Assembly: GCA_947179155.2 (NCBI GenBank)
Contig: OX359267.1
Coordinates: forward strand, 40,192,292-40,256,291
From: Hedera helix
Lineage: Eukaryota > Streptophyta > Magnoliopsida > Apiales > Araliaceae
Length of the DNA stretch: 64,000 nucleotides
Direction of reading: 5' to 3'
In this document: positions 36,732 to 49,168 of the stretch, one piece after another
How positions within the stretch are numbered: the first letter of the stretch is position 1
How the letters are laid out: the number at the start of each line of letters is the position of its first letter
Made by a program: the position numbers and the translations under genes
The notes under the pieces: generated by a model
Databases searched by the model: none
The model's input: only the letters and a program-made list of their open reading frames with translations
What the model was told of the DNA's origin: nothing

Positions 36732-39700
36732 TGTAATATCCCAAATATTTTAAAAATGATCTGTCAAGATATGATAAAGGTTGTTAATTTAGAAGCCTAA
36801 AAACGATTGCTCAACAATACATTGAGCTATATTAAAGATTAAAAACGACTCGAAACTACGATTCGTTTACGATTAGAGGTTAAACTTTTAACCTAAACTA
36901 TGTGTTATGTGATTTATAAAGCTTGTATTAACCTTTAAATGTGTTATGTAGTTTATCTATGTGTAGGAATTCGTGTTTCGGTTCAAGTAATTAACCTTAA
37001 CACTTATTAAAATCGAAAAGTTATTTAAAGGTTAAAACCTAAAAACCTAACTCTAGGGTTTAGAAAACCTAAACTAGGGTTTGGTTAAACTTAGAAAAGG
37101 TTAAAACCTAAACCCTAAACCTAGAAACCCTAAGGGTTATAACCTAACCCTAATCACTATTCACATATACGCGTATAATACGAAAATTATACGGGTAGAA
37201 TACGAAAATAATACGAGAATAATACGAAAATTATACGGTATAAATACGAAAAAGTCAAACGTGAATAGTAAAAGTCAAGTATACAAGTTAGTAGAGAATT
37301 AACTAATGTTGAGTTAGTTGTTAACTCTAGTTAGTAGATAAAGTTAAAGCCTAAGCCAAGCCAAAGTCAAGCCAAAACTTGGAGCCAAAGAATAAACCAA
37401 ACTTGAAGCCAAAGTTGGAGCCAAGCCAAACTTGGAGCCAAAGTATAAGCCAAACTTGGAGCCAAAGTTAAAGCCAAGCCAAACTTGGAGCCAAAGCTTA
37501 ATTGTCATTTTTACCATTTTACCCTAACTTGGAAAATCCTATAAATAGGAGTCTTCACTCTTCATAATCCTTACCAATTCACCAAGTAAATTAGAGCAAC
37601 AAAGCTAGAGAGATATATTGATAGATTAATCTTGTTGATGAGTATTGAAGCCTTGCACAAATTGTTGTCAAAGCTTGCACTCCAAGAGGTAATCTCTAGT
37701 TGTTATTATGTAATTTTTCAATTCGTAGAGTATATGTGAATAGCTATAATGCTCGATTTATTTTATGTCTAGAGTAGTGAAATATAAATTATAAGTAGTT
37801 ATACTGTCCATTTCATTTCAAGTATTTAGTTAAAAAGCTCAAAACACAAGCCGTTGCGATGTTCGATTTTTCTTATCGTTCTTCGTGTTCTTCGTGTTCT
37901 TGAGTGAAAGTCATAAATTTCCTTATAAGTAGGTTTATGATTTTGTAATTTAGTGTTATGGGATGATGAAACATGATGGCCTTGCTAAGTAATGCTTGTG
38001 GCATCAAGTTTTAGTAGTCGAAACGAAGAACGATGAAACTTTGTTCTTCGTGTTCTTCGATTCGTTCTTCGTGTTCTTGAGAAAAAGTCATGAAATCTTA
38101 TATAAGTAGGTTTATGATTTTGTTATTTTTATGTTATGAAGTGATACGAAGTGTTAGAACATGTTATCTTAGCAAATTAATGCTTGAGGTATCATGTTTT
38201 ACCAATCGGATCAAAGAAAGTTAAGTCTAATATAGTCGCAGAATATTTTTGCGAATTTCCGAAAATTTAAAGTCTGAATCTGCCTTAGAAACCTAAATAA
38301 AAGTTGTAGCTCATGAAATTCTAAGCAATTTAGACTCAAGAATCACTCAAAAATGTTTTCGTATGACAAAGTTATGGCCGTTACTATAAAAGAGGTCAGA
38401 AAGATGAATCAGTTTTAGAGTAGTCCCCTTTAGGCCGAAATCTGTACAAATCTGTCAGGAATCTCGAACTTTTTTCTGAATGAAAGTTGTAGAGACGGAA
38501 GTTACGAACGCGTGGAATTTTGAACGACTAAAAAATGTTTTAAAACGAAGAAGTTATGGCCGTTTAACTGAGCCGGGGTCTGGCAGTCCAACAATCTGCC
38601 CAAATTCGAAAATTTGGCTTAAAAATGAGTTTTTGAGTTAGCCAATTTTCCAAATAATTCCACCTATTGAAAGAGTTTAAATAAGTTAATATAAGACTTA
38701 TGAAGTTATATAATACGATGAATCTAACCGCTTATGCACTAAATGACTGTGTAGGGTTTAACGCTCCGCCGGAAAACCCTAGTTTCAATTTGAGGCAAGT
38801 TCTAAACTTTTATGTGTTATTAGTATGTTCTAAGATTGTTCATGTTATTATGTGATAGTTTATATGTGAAAGTACATGAATGAAGATCTTATGTGATTAA
38901 ATGATTAAGTGTTAGTTATTGATTAACTGTTAAATGTTAATTGATATTTGATGATGCATATGAGTATGTATAAAATATGTTTATTGTTAAAGCATAAATT
39001 AATATGATTATTAACTGAGATGTATGTTCAGTCAAAGCATGTTAAAGTTTATATGAAAGCATAAACTGTGTATGTGATAATATGTTAGACTTGCTGAGCC
39101 GTCGTGCTCATTCTTGCGAATAAAACCTTATTTGCAGATTAAAGATGAACGTTAAGAAGATCTTGAACGTAAAGATGAAGCGTAGATTAGGTTTTCATGT
39201 TTATTACTTGTATTTGTATAAGTCATAATGACTGTTGTAATACGAACAAACAAACATGTAACCGAATATTGAATGAATGATATAAATTATTATCATCAGA
39301 ATGTTGTTATGTCTTTAAATTTGATATAATGTAGAATTGTTAAATATTAAAACAATGTTGATAATGATCTATTTATCTGGATGAGGATCGGTAAATAACT
39401 TGTGAGTGCTGTACATCTGAGACAGAACTAAGCGATGTTGACTGGTCAAATCCATCGTTAAGGTTCCTCGGACCCAGGTATAACTCGTTATTACTATTCT
39501 GAATACCATATAAATAGGATTATTGATATGAAGAGATATCTTTGTATATTGATACTTGTAGTACGAATGAGACCGTTACAAGTGGACGTATATAGAATAT
39601 TTAAATCCTAAGGTTAAAATTAAACTGTTATATATGGTTTTATCCATTTATACGGATGAAATACAAGTTGATACTTGTATACTTATGAGACTGAGATTAA

Positions 39701-39866
39701 GTTAAGATCCAGGGACAAAGTTAAGAGAAATTTTTAATGTATAGTCTAAAATAAGACTAATTCAACCAATATGATTATGGGATCATTGGTTAAGTCGATA
39801 GATGTACGAAGTTAACGCACAAGGTCCGCCGCGTGGAAAGCGCGGGGATTTTTTGGGGTCGTTACA
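36732..39866 (+). repeat. 5' LTR of the plus-strand young element
   Basis: Starts TGTAATATCCC, ends GGGGTCGTTACA. Contains AAACCCTAA-type telomere-like motifs (about 37030-37160), a ATACGAAAAT short repeat (37170-37250), a GCCAAACTTGGAGCCAAAG minisatellite (37340-37500) and a TATA box at 37540. No ORF of note. Confidence 0.95.
37540..37548 (+). promoter_or_regulatory. LTR promoter TATA box
   Basis: TATAAATAG, conserved at 42893-42901 in the other LTR and on the minus strand at 51312-51320 and 56573-56581 in the second element. Transcription would begin about 30 bp downstream, near the TCTTCACTCTTCATAATCC block, marking the U3/R border. Confidence 0.65.
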
Positions 39867-39868
39867 GT

Positions 39869-39880
39869 TGGTATCAAAGC
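39869..39880 (+). promoter_or_regulatory. Primer-binding site (initiator tRNA-Met)
   Basis: TGGTATCAAAGC lies two bases after the left LTR. It matches the usual TGGTATCAGAGC with one A-for-G change. Confidence 0.85.
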
Positions 39881-41831
39881 AGTGGATTATAGTTTCGAGG
39901 TAACAAGTACCGTGGAGTATAATCTGATGGATTAAGAAGAAATGGACTTATAAAGAGTTCGTATATAATTAAAAGATATGCATAAATCTTATTAAATCTT
40001 AATACATAAAAATTATTATTTGAAAAGAAATATAATGAATAAAGATAAACTCTTTACGAGAATATCTAAAGATAAATGGACTCTTAATGAGTTCTCAAAG
40101 CAAACAATAAGATAAAATAATCTTATTAGTTTTTGTGTGAAACCGTTTCATAAAAAAATGAAATGGTGTGTATGGTATGTTGTGTAATTATACCTAAGAA
40201 AAGAGATGAGTAAACTCATAAGGAATGTAAATGATGAAGGAATTAATTAAGAAAAGAAATTCCTAAGATAGTTATAGAACGATTAGGGATTTCAATTGAA
40301 AACTCATATTAGTAAAACTGAGTAGAACGACTCTCTTGTATGGGAAAGAGTTTAATATGCTTTAGAGAACCAATCTAACTACACTATTGGTATGAATGAT
40401 TCATGGTCAGTGTTCTCAAAGCGGGTTACACACTGAATGAAATCATTTGAGGATAGTGTTGATGAGACGGGGAACTGATTCATTAGTTCTTGGGTGGAGG
40501 AATAACTCAGTTTGCTATATTGATAAGTAAATTAAAATCTTATGTCAAACTCTTCTTTGTATATATTTTGAGAAGGTGATTCTTTTCTCATATGTATATT
40601 GACTAGTTAGTAGTTGTTACGTCATAACTATAGTTTTAAAAATATTTGTATTTTAGTTACTGAGCGAACGAACCCTTGTTATAGTAGACTTGGGCTATGA
40701 TATGTTAGTCGAACCGACTTGTGAGATGCGGCTACGATTTGTCTATTATGTGCGATATTGATCAGTACCAATGTGCGCTGAGACATTTCAATTCCGTGTT
40801 GATGAGAAGGGGAACTAATATATTTGTTTGTACTTGGTTTAATACAACCAATCAGTTTACTATATTACTATATATTTGCAAAACTTGTGTTATGGTTAGA
40901 GAATAATAGAAAAGATAGAGGATTGAGGGTATTTCAAAAATCTTCTAGCTATGCTAGATCTTTATGGTTATATTCGCACTTGAGTGCCTTTGAAAAGAAT
41001 TGTTCACTAGTTGAACTGAAAAATTTTGTTAACTACATCTATGCTAATTTTTCAAGCTAGATAGAGTTAAATTTAATGAATTTTATCATGAACACATGGT
41101 CAAATGTTGTGGTTATGATCGAAGATCATCAATGCACAGTTATAGGGATGTGGGTGTGATAAAAATCATAAAAAAATTAATTTTCAAAAATGGAAAATTT
41201 TTGGCTATGTTATTCTTATGTCTATGCTAATTGTTTTGGCTAGGCGGATTTAATGTGAAGGATAAAAATGATTTATTCATCAACACCCCATTTAACCTGG
41301 TGTGAAGATGATACATGATGAGTTATCAACGCACATTGCAAGGTGCGGTATACAGTCATAAAATTGCTTTTCAAAAGTTTGAATGGTTTAAATATGAGTC
41401 AATGCCAATTGTTTTGGCTAGACATTTCTGGTTATGATAAGTAAACGGACATATGATTCCGGTTGATGCAACATACCGCGTCTTTAAGAGATAATATGGT
41501 ACGACAGGCTGATCACCTAATGTACTGTCATGAGTGTTCTCAATCTTATTTGATTGCTACACAAGAATAGTGTTTGTCAATCCAAGTGATTGTTAAACTT
41601 GTGGGTCATCTAGCATCCATAGTATTTAAAAAAAAAGGTCAAGGTCTTGATTGACAGCAGTATAAGTTCGAAGAATCCTAAATAAAGGAAGAGTGATACT
41701 GAACGTCAAGTTTGATAAAAGGAAATGTGTAGAGATAAGTGAACATTGTTCAGACCTAATCAAAGTATTGGAAGTTTAATGTGAGTAAAAGATGAATTTA
41801 GAAAATTCATATTGAAGAGTAAATTGGAGAT
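39881..41831 (+). other. Non-coding interior of the plus-strand young element
   Basis: About 1.95 kb without a credible long ORF. It has loosely repeated blocks, such as GTTGATGAGA(C/A)GGGGAACT at about 40460 and 40798 and ATTGTTTTGGCTAG at about 41229 and 41409, giving an irregular internal repetition. The same blocks in reverse occur at 52430-54415 in the minus-strand element. Confidence 0.7.
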
Positions 41832-41845
41832 GATTATATTATAAT

Positions 41846-42084
41846 TTTGAGGACGAAATTCTGATAAGAAGGAGAGAATGTAATATCCTGAATATTTATA
41901 GCACTTATAAATATGATATTAAATGACTAAAGTAATTGTAAAGTTAATTTCGAGGACGAAATTCTGATAAGAAGGAGAGAATGTAATATCTTGAATATTT
42001 ATAGCACTTATAAATATGATATTAAATGAGTAAAGTGAATTGTAAGTTAATTTCGAGGACGAAATTCTTGTAAGTTGGGTTGAA
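41846..42084 (+). repeat. Tandem ~103-bp units with purine tracts and LTR-like starts
   Basis: TGTAATATC occurs at 41880, 41982 and 42085, spaced 102 and 103 bp. Each is preceded by GAGGACGAAATTC and a purine-rich stretch (AAGAAGGAGAGAA for the first two, TAAGTTGGGTTGAA for the third). In this element the LTR begins at the third start, so the first two units stay in the interior next to the polypurine tract. Confidence 0.85.
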
Positions 42085-45000
42085 TGTAATATCCCAAATA
42101 TTTTAAAAATGATCTGTCAAGATATGATAAAGGTTGTTAATTTAGAAGCCTAAAAACGATTGCTCAACAATACATTGAGCTATATTAAAGATTAAAAACG
42201 ACTCGAAACTACGATTCGTTTACGATTAGAGGTTAAACTTTTAACCTAAACTATGTGTTATGTGATTTATAAAGCTTGTATTAACCTTTAAATGTGTTAT
42301 GTAGTTTATCTATGTGTAGGAATTCGTGTTTCGGTTCAAGTAATTAACCTTAACACTTATTAAAATCGAAAAGTTATTTAAAGGTTAAAACCTAAAAACC
42401 TAACTCTAGGGTTTAGAAAACCTAAACTAGGGTTTGGTTAAACTTAGAAAAGGTTAAAACCTAAACCCTAAACCTAGAAACCCTAAGGGTTATAACCTAA
42501 CCCTAATCACTATTCACATATACGCGTATAATACGAAAATTATACGGGTAGAATACGAAAATAATACGAGAATAATACGAAAATTATACGGTATAAATAC
42601 GAAAAAGTCAAACGTGAATAGTAAAAGTCAAGTATACAAGTTAGTAGAGAATTAACTAATGTTGAGTTAGTTGTTAACTCTAGTTAGTAGATAAAGTTAA
42701 AGCCTAAGCCAAGCCAAAGTCAAGCCAAAACTTGGAGCCAAAGAATAAACCAAACTTGAAGCCAAAGTTGGAGCCAAGCCAAACTTGGAGCCAAAGTATA
42801 AGCCAAACTTGGAGCCAAAGTTAAAGCCAAGCCAAACTTGGAGCCAAAGCTTAATTGTCATTTTTACCATTTTACCCTAACTTGGAAAATCCTATAAATA
42901 GGAGTCTTCACTCTTCATAATCCTTACCAATTCACCAAGTAAATTAGAGCAACAAAGCTAGAGAGATATATTGATAGATTAATCTTGTTGATGAGTATTG
43001 AAGCCTTGCACAAATTGTTGTCAAAGCTTGCACTCCAAGAGGTAATCTCTAGTTGTTATTATGTAATTTTTCAATTCGTAGAGTATATGTGAATAGCTAT
43101 AATGCTCGATTTATTTTATGTCTAGAGTAGTGAAATATAAATTATAAGTAGTTATACTGTCCATTTCATTTCAAGTATTTAGTTAAAAAGCTCAAAACAC
43201 AAGCCGTTGCGATGTTCGATTTTTCTTATCGTTCTTCGTGTTCTTCGTGTTCTTGAGTGAAAGTCATAAATTTCCTTATAAGTAGGTTTATGATTTTGTA
43301 ATTTAGTGTTATGGGATGATGAAACATGATGGCCTTGCTAAGTAATGCTTGTGGCATCAAGTTTTAGTAGTCGAAACGAAGAACGATGAAACTTTGTTCT
43401 TCGTGTTCTTCGATTCGTTCTTCGTGTTCTTGAGAAAAAGTCATGAAATCTTATATAAGTAGGTTTATGATTTTGTTATTTTTATGTTATGAAGTGATAC
43501 GAAGTGTTAGAACATGTTATCTTAGCAAATTAATGCTTGAGGTATCATGTTTTACCAATCGGATCAAAGAAAGTTAAGTCTAATATAGTCGCAGAATATT
43601 TTTGCGAATTTCCGAAAATTTAAAGTCTGAATCTGCCTTAGAAACCTAAATAAAAGTTGTAGCTCATGAAATTCTAAGCAATTTAGACTCAAGAATCACT
43701 CAAAAATGTTTTCGTATGACAAAGTTATGGCCGTTACTATAAAAGAGGTCAGAAAGATGAATCAGTTTTAGAGTAGTCCCCTTTAGGCCGAAATCTGTAC
43801 AAATCTGTCAGGAATCTCGAACTTTTTTCTGAATGAAAGTTGTAGAGACGGAAGTTACGAACGCGTGGAATTTTGAACGACTAAAAAATGTTTTAAAACG
43901 AAGAAGTTATGGCCGTTTAACTGAGCCGGGGTCTGGCAGTCCAACAATCTGCCCAAATTCGAAAATTTGGCTTAAAAATGAGTTTTTGAGTTAGCCAATT
44001 TTCCAAATAATTCCACCTATTGAAAGAGTTTAAATAAGTTAATATAAGACTTATGAAGTTATATAATACGATGAATCTAACCGCTTATGCACTAAATGAC
44101 TGTGTAGGGTTTAACGCTCCGCCGGAAAACCCTAGTTTCAATTTGAGGCAAGTTCTAAACTTTTATGTGTTATTAGTATGTTCTAAGATTGTTCATGTTA
44201 TTATGTGATAGTTTATATGTGAAAGTACATGAATGAAGATCTTATGTGATTAAATGATTAAGTGTTAGTTATTGATTAACTGTTAAATGTTAATTGATAT
44301 TTGATGATGCATATGAGTATGTATAAAATATGTTTATTGTTAAAGCATAAATTAATATGATTATTAACTGAGATGTATGTTCAGTCAAAGCATGTTAAAG
44401 TTTATATGAAAGCATAAACTGTGTATGTGATAATATGTTAGACTTGCTGAGCCGTCGTGCTCATTCTTGCGAATAAAACCTTATTTGCAGATTAAAGATG
44501 AACGTTAAGAAGATCTTGAACGTAAAGATGAAGCGTAGATTAGGTTTTCATGTTTATTACTTGTATTTGTATAAGTCATAATGACTGTTGTAATACGAAC
44601 AAACAAACATGTAACCGAATATTGAATGAATGATATAAATTATTATCATCAGAATGTTGTTATGTCTTTAAATTTGATATAATGTAGAATTGTTAAATAT
44701 TAAAACAATGTTGATAATGATCTATTTATCTGGATGAGGATCGGTAAATAACTTGTGAGTGCTGTACATCTGAGACAGAACTAAGCGATGTTGACTGGTC
44801 AAATCCATCGTTAAGGTTCCTCGGACCCAGGTATAACTCGTTATTACTATTCTGAATACCATATAAATAGGATTATTGATATGAAGAGATATCTTTGTAT
44901 ATTGATACTTGTAGTACGAATGAGACCGTTACAAGTGGACGTATATAGAATATTTAAATCCTAAGGTTAAAATTAAACTGTTATATATGGTTTTATCCAT

Positions 45001-45219
45001 TTATACGGATGAAATACAAGTTGATACTTGTATACTTATGAGACTGAGATTAAGTTAAGATCCAGGGACAAAGTTAAGAGAAATTTTTAATGTATAGTCT
45101 AAAATAAGACTAATTCAACCAATATGATTATGGGATCATTGGTTAAGTCGATAGATGTACGAAGTTAACGCACAAGGTCCGCCGCGTGGAAAGCGCGGGG
45201 ATTTTTTGGGGTCGTTACA
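42085..45219 (+). repeat. 3' LTR of the plus-strand young element
   Basis: 3135 bp, the same length as the 5' LTR at a constant offset of 5353 bp, with no mismatch in the stretches compared. Directly followed by the TAAAT target duplication. Confidence 0.95.
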
Positions 45220-45224
45220 TAAAT

Positions 45225-46138
45225 AAAGGAATTTGTGGAGACCATGTGGGGGCGAGGACATTGGCACATAAGATCCTACGACAAGGGTATTATTGGCCAA
45301 CAATGATACAAGACATCAAGGAATTTGTTAGAAAATGCCATAAATGTTAGCTTTTTGCCTCAATGCCTCGTTAACCTCCCGAATAGCTTATTATGGTTTT
45401 ATCCCCGATTCTTTTTCCCATCTAGGCAATCGACTTATTGGAACCACTCCCACAGAGGAAAGGGCAGATGAAATTTGTGACTGTGGTTATCAATTACATA
45501 ACTAAATAGGTAGAAGTCAAGCCCCTGACCCATATTATTGAAGAGACTTTCCTTCAATTCTTCAAAGAATAGGTGGTCTATCGTTTTGACATCCATATGG
45601 TCCTAGTTTCTGGTAACAAATTGCAGTTTGTGGGGTGAAAAATTGAAGGGTTTCTATAAGAGTTACACATTTAACACTTCCAAACCTCTATTGGCAATCT
45701 GCAAGCCAATGGCCAAGTTAAAGTTACTAATAGATCTCTCCTCAACTGAATTAAATGAAGGCTAAAGGACGTTAAAGGTAGGTGGCGGCCCTAAGAGCTT
45801 TTGCGCATTTTATGAGCCTACCAAACCACTCTTCGGACCACTACAAGATAGACTACTTTCAAGTTCTATGGAGTCGAAACCCTAATACCAATTAAAATGG
45901 TGATCACTTCATCTACAAGTAAAGGTTTAAACCATAACTTTTAAAGTAGGGGATCTGGTCTTTTAGCAAGCTGAAACATCTACACCTCAAGATACAAAAA
46001 AAATTAATGCTTACCTGGGAAGGTCCCTATATGATTATTGAAGTACTAAAACCTGTGCATATAAGCTTCAAACCATGGGGAAAAAAAACATATCCCTAAT
46101 ATATGGCATACTATTCGGCTTAAGCTATACTATAAATT
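45225..46138 (+). pseudogene. Tat-lineage Ty3/gypsy pol remnant, part 2 (integrase)
   Basis: Continues part 1 in frame after the inserted element. The HHCC zinc-binding region is present (GDHVGARTLAH, then RKCHKC). The catalytic core begins at AIDLLEPLP, but the second catalytic Asp is Gly (VSGNKLQF) and the expected Glu is Lys (NGQVKVTNR). Several stops occur, e.g. after KCHKC and near 45640. The C-terminal region (GDLVF, MIIEVLKP) ends near 46138. The protein would normally insert retroelement cDNA; here it is dead. Confidence 0.85.
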
Positions 46139-46459
46139 AAATAGTCAGTTCTGTTGTCTTATAATATTTTTGAGGTTATTTCAACCGATGTGTGTTGCTT
46201 CTTCAAATCAATAAAATAATAATTATGTCTTAGTGTTATTTTTTCATACTATTTTGTTTTGATCTAATGCATAACTAACCTTGCTCTTCAGTCTTACCTT
46301 TAATTACATCAAATAAGGTTAAGGGCCAGGGAAGCCTAAATTCTAACATGATGTCAAACTGTATAATAATTACATAACTCATTCATCACAAAAGGAAGAA
46401 AAGAAAATCATATTAAAGAAATTATATTCTAACATTCAAATAAAAAAAAAGTCATTTCA

Positions 46460-48713
46460 ACATCAAAGATTAATTATTCCTACTTTCTTAAAGAAAAGCC
46501 CCTTCTCCCGGACCAGATATTTGGCATATTAAAGCTTTCGTCGAACTCATTGGCCACTTTCAGGTTGATCTTTTCGGTGAACTCCTCAAACTCTTTATAC
46601 TCTTTAATGATCTGCTAGCGCACTTTCAAAAGAATGAGACTCAAGGACTCAAGAGTTAGACTTTTTTTTTTCCATTCAGCCTCCTTTGTAGGCTAATCCT
46701 CAACAACCTTTTGGATATTGGTCGTTAAGTTTTGAATCTACTCAGTCTATTGCTAAACTTAAGCAATCTTCCCATGAAGAAACGTTTCAGATTCTCTCAG
46801 TCTCTACTCCAATTGATTAGTTACCTTCGCCCTCTCCCCTTTAGCAACAGCTTCGGCAGATTTTAAGTCGACTTCAGCTATCTCTTTGGCAACTTTGGCT
46901 ATAGCTTCGTCAACCTTCAAATCAACACCAGCTTCTTCTTTTTACCAATTTTAGCGTTCTTTCATTTAGCTAGCTTTTTAGATTGTCGAATTAATGTTAT
47001 AGGAAACCCTCAACACTCTTCCTTTTCCTCAACTAGCTTCTTCGCATAAAAAACTTCTACTTACAACTAGATAAGACAGTTATCCACCTCCTCACAATGA
47101 TTGAGGATTGTTTGCTGAACACCAATTATGCGGGAGAAAGTAACGTTGGTTTGTTCAGAATTATTCACCGATCAGTGATCATAGAAAAAGAAACTAAGAT
47201 AAATAATGAAAAAAAGAATGAACAAATAAAAGCAGAGATATATGGCCTTCTTATTTTCCTTGCATAAGAATGAAGGAATGTAAATCCATCCATTCATATC
47301 CTTGCTCGTATTAGCCGACAACTTGAAGCTGTTATACAAACCAATGGTTTCGTCTTCATGCTCTCCAAAGAAATAGGCAAAGGCTCTAACTTTCCATTAG
47401 GGCCTTCAGGTCATCATATTCTGCCTTTTAAAATTAGATTGGAGGTTTGAACTACCCTTACCCTCAATAGGAGCCTTCCTATTCTCTTTTATAGCTTCTT
47501 TGGCACCTAGATTTACCGCAACTTCTCTAATTGGTGGCACTTGAAGTGGTTCATCCAAGTCAACAATTAGAGAAGAATGAGGAGGGTTGAGAACTGAAAG
47601 ATGTGGATATGGTACAACAGCCTCTATAGTTGGGGTAAAAGGAGGAGGATATATAATAACCTCAGCAGTTAGGGCTACTATAACCTTCTATTTATGCTGT
47701 CGAGCCAACTTAAGCTTTTCGATGGGGGTCATGGGTTTTTTAGACACTCTCACCTCTTCTAAAATAGCCTCATTCAAAGCCTTCTTTAGCCGATTGGCCA
47801 TTACAATTACGAAAAAGAAAGAAAAAATAGTCAGTACCAAGATAATGAATAACATATGCAATTAAATAAGCATATATGCTAGCATTATACAAACAAAAGG
47901 TTAAACACTCACAATCGTGGTTGAATAACTAGTCTTAATCATTTAAAGACTTTTCTGCCCTCCTTGGTTGAAAGCCTTCTGTCGAATTCCCCCAATCTGA
48001 CCATACTGATCTTAATAAGGTTCAACTGAGATCGATTCGGCTAGGAATCCCAATTAACTCGGTATTCGAACCCTTTATGTAAAACCAATCACTTTGCAAC
48101 CCTTTATTGCTCAAAGAGGTTCCCATCTAAACTTCTCTACCTATATGTTTATTGAATTGGAAGAACACTTTCTCCTTATAACCACTGATAAAGAATAATT
48201 GGTATAAAAAATCTAAAGAGGGCCTAACACCCTAAGAATGGCAGAAGACAATAAAACTATGAAGATGAATATAAGAGTTGGGAACTTGTTGGTTCAAACT
48301 GAGACCAACAGTATGCAGAAGTTTAAGAACAAACTCTTAAAGAGGAAAACGTAGACCAAAAAGAAGAAGCTATCTTGATATAATAATACACCCATCTTTG
48401 GGTTGCCAATACATCATCTCCTCTTCACGAAACTTCCTAACCTTATAATCTTTGGGTATCTATAAAATTTAGTCTTCAATAACTCTACATGTACTTTAGA
48501 TATATCCAAAGGGGTGTCAGTCGTTCTATAAATATCCCAAGCATTCTTAGCTTTATTATGTGCCTCTACATCTTTTGGGGTCCTAAAGCGCTCTACTACA
48601 TGAAATTTATAAGTTTTTTCCTCAGGGATCCCCATTATTGCCACTATAACTTCATCCTTAGCACGGGAAGATGAAAACGGGTCCAAATTTCTAGAAGAGT
48701 TAGCCATTTGCAA
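46460..48713 (-). pseudogene. Antisense ORF region of the Tat-lineage element, decayed
   Basis: On the strand opposite to pol. A clean 99-codon stretch opens at 48713 (MQMANSSRNLDPF, EEKTYKFHVVERF, TPKDVEAHNKAKNAW). Further open pieces include 47800-47687 (MANRLKKALNEAILEE, ending KLARQHK). An Ala/Glu/Lys-rich coiled-coil-like part lies at 46960-46780 (KVDEAIAKVAKEIAEVDL, AEAVAKGERAKVTNQLE). Stops and frame changes separate them. Tat-lineage elements such as Grande and Retand are known to carry antisense ORFs between pol and the 3' LTR, and this one sits in that place. The function is unknown in the family. Confidence 0.6.
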
Positions 48714-49163
48714 GTAATATTAAGAACAAAAAGGATATTGAGAATAAAAAAAAATGAGATGGATTAGAAGATCGACGTCGATTCTGCTACCAGATAAGAA
48801 CTAGGACTCTATTCTCTTTTAAAAGATTTTAAATTCACAGATGAAGCTTTTGCTCTTTTTCTCTGTTTATACCTAAAATCGACGATCTAATTAATCTCAA
48901 TCCAACAGTTAAAAGAGTAATGGCACGCGACTTCCTATACCCACGGGCTTATGTTCTGGAGATTTCCCACCATTAAGACAAATTGAAATCCTTTACACGC
49001 TCGAGTAAATTAGACCATAGAGCCCCCATTTAAAATTTAAAATTGTGCCTGGACTGTCATGTAGGTCAAAGCCCACTTCTTAAAACTCCATACAGATTCA
49101 GTAGATACTCATCAGCATACACTTAGCAAATCGCCCACCTTTATCTAACTACTACCTTTGGTC
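48714..49163. other. 3' region of the Tat-lineage element before the tandem array
   Basis: No ORF recognised. The last ~30 bp (ACTACCTTTGGTCGTTGT) are the first unit of the 40-bp tandem array that resumes at 57654. Confidence 0.5.
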
Positions 49164-49168
49164 GTTGT

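Larger units (their letters stand above)
36732..45219 (+). mobile_element. Young non-autonomous LTR retrotransposon (LARD-like), plus strand
   Basis: 8488 bp with two 3135-bp LTRs (36732-39866 and 42085-45219). TSD TAAAT lies at 36727-36731 and 45220-45224. LTR termini are TGTAATATCC...GTTACA. A primer-binding site for initiator tRNA-Met follows the left LTR. The 2218-bp interior has no gag-pol ORF, so movement needs proteins from another element. All stretches of the two LTRs that I compared are identical and they are collinear end to end, indicating a very recent insertion. The GAGGACGAAATTC block before the right LTR recalls the 3' ends of chromovirus-type Ty3/gypsy polyproteins, so the family probably derives from that lineage (inference). 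Confidence 0.95.

Noticed and set aside
36732..45219. A full gag-pol retrotransposon.
   Set aside because: No gag, protease, RT or integrase ORF lies between the LTRs; the integrase pieces on both sides belong to the older host element.
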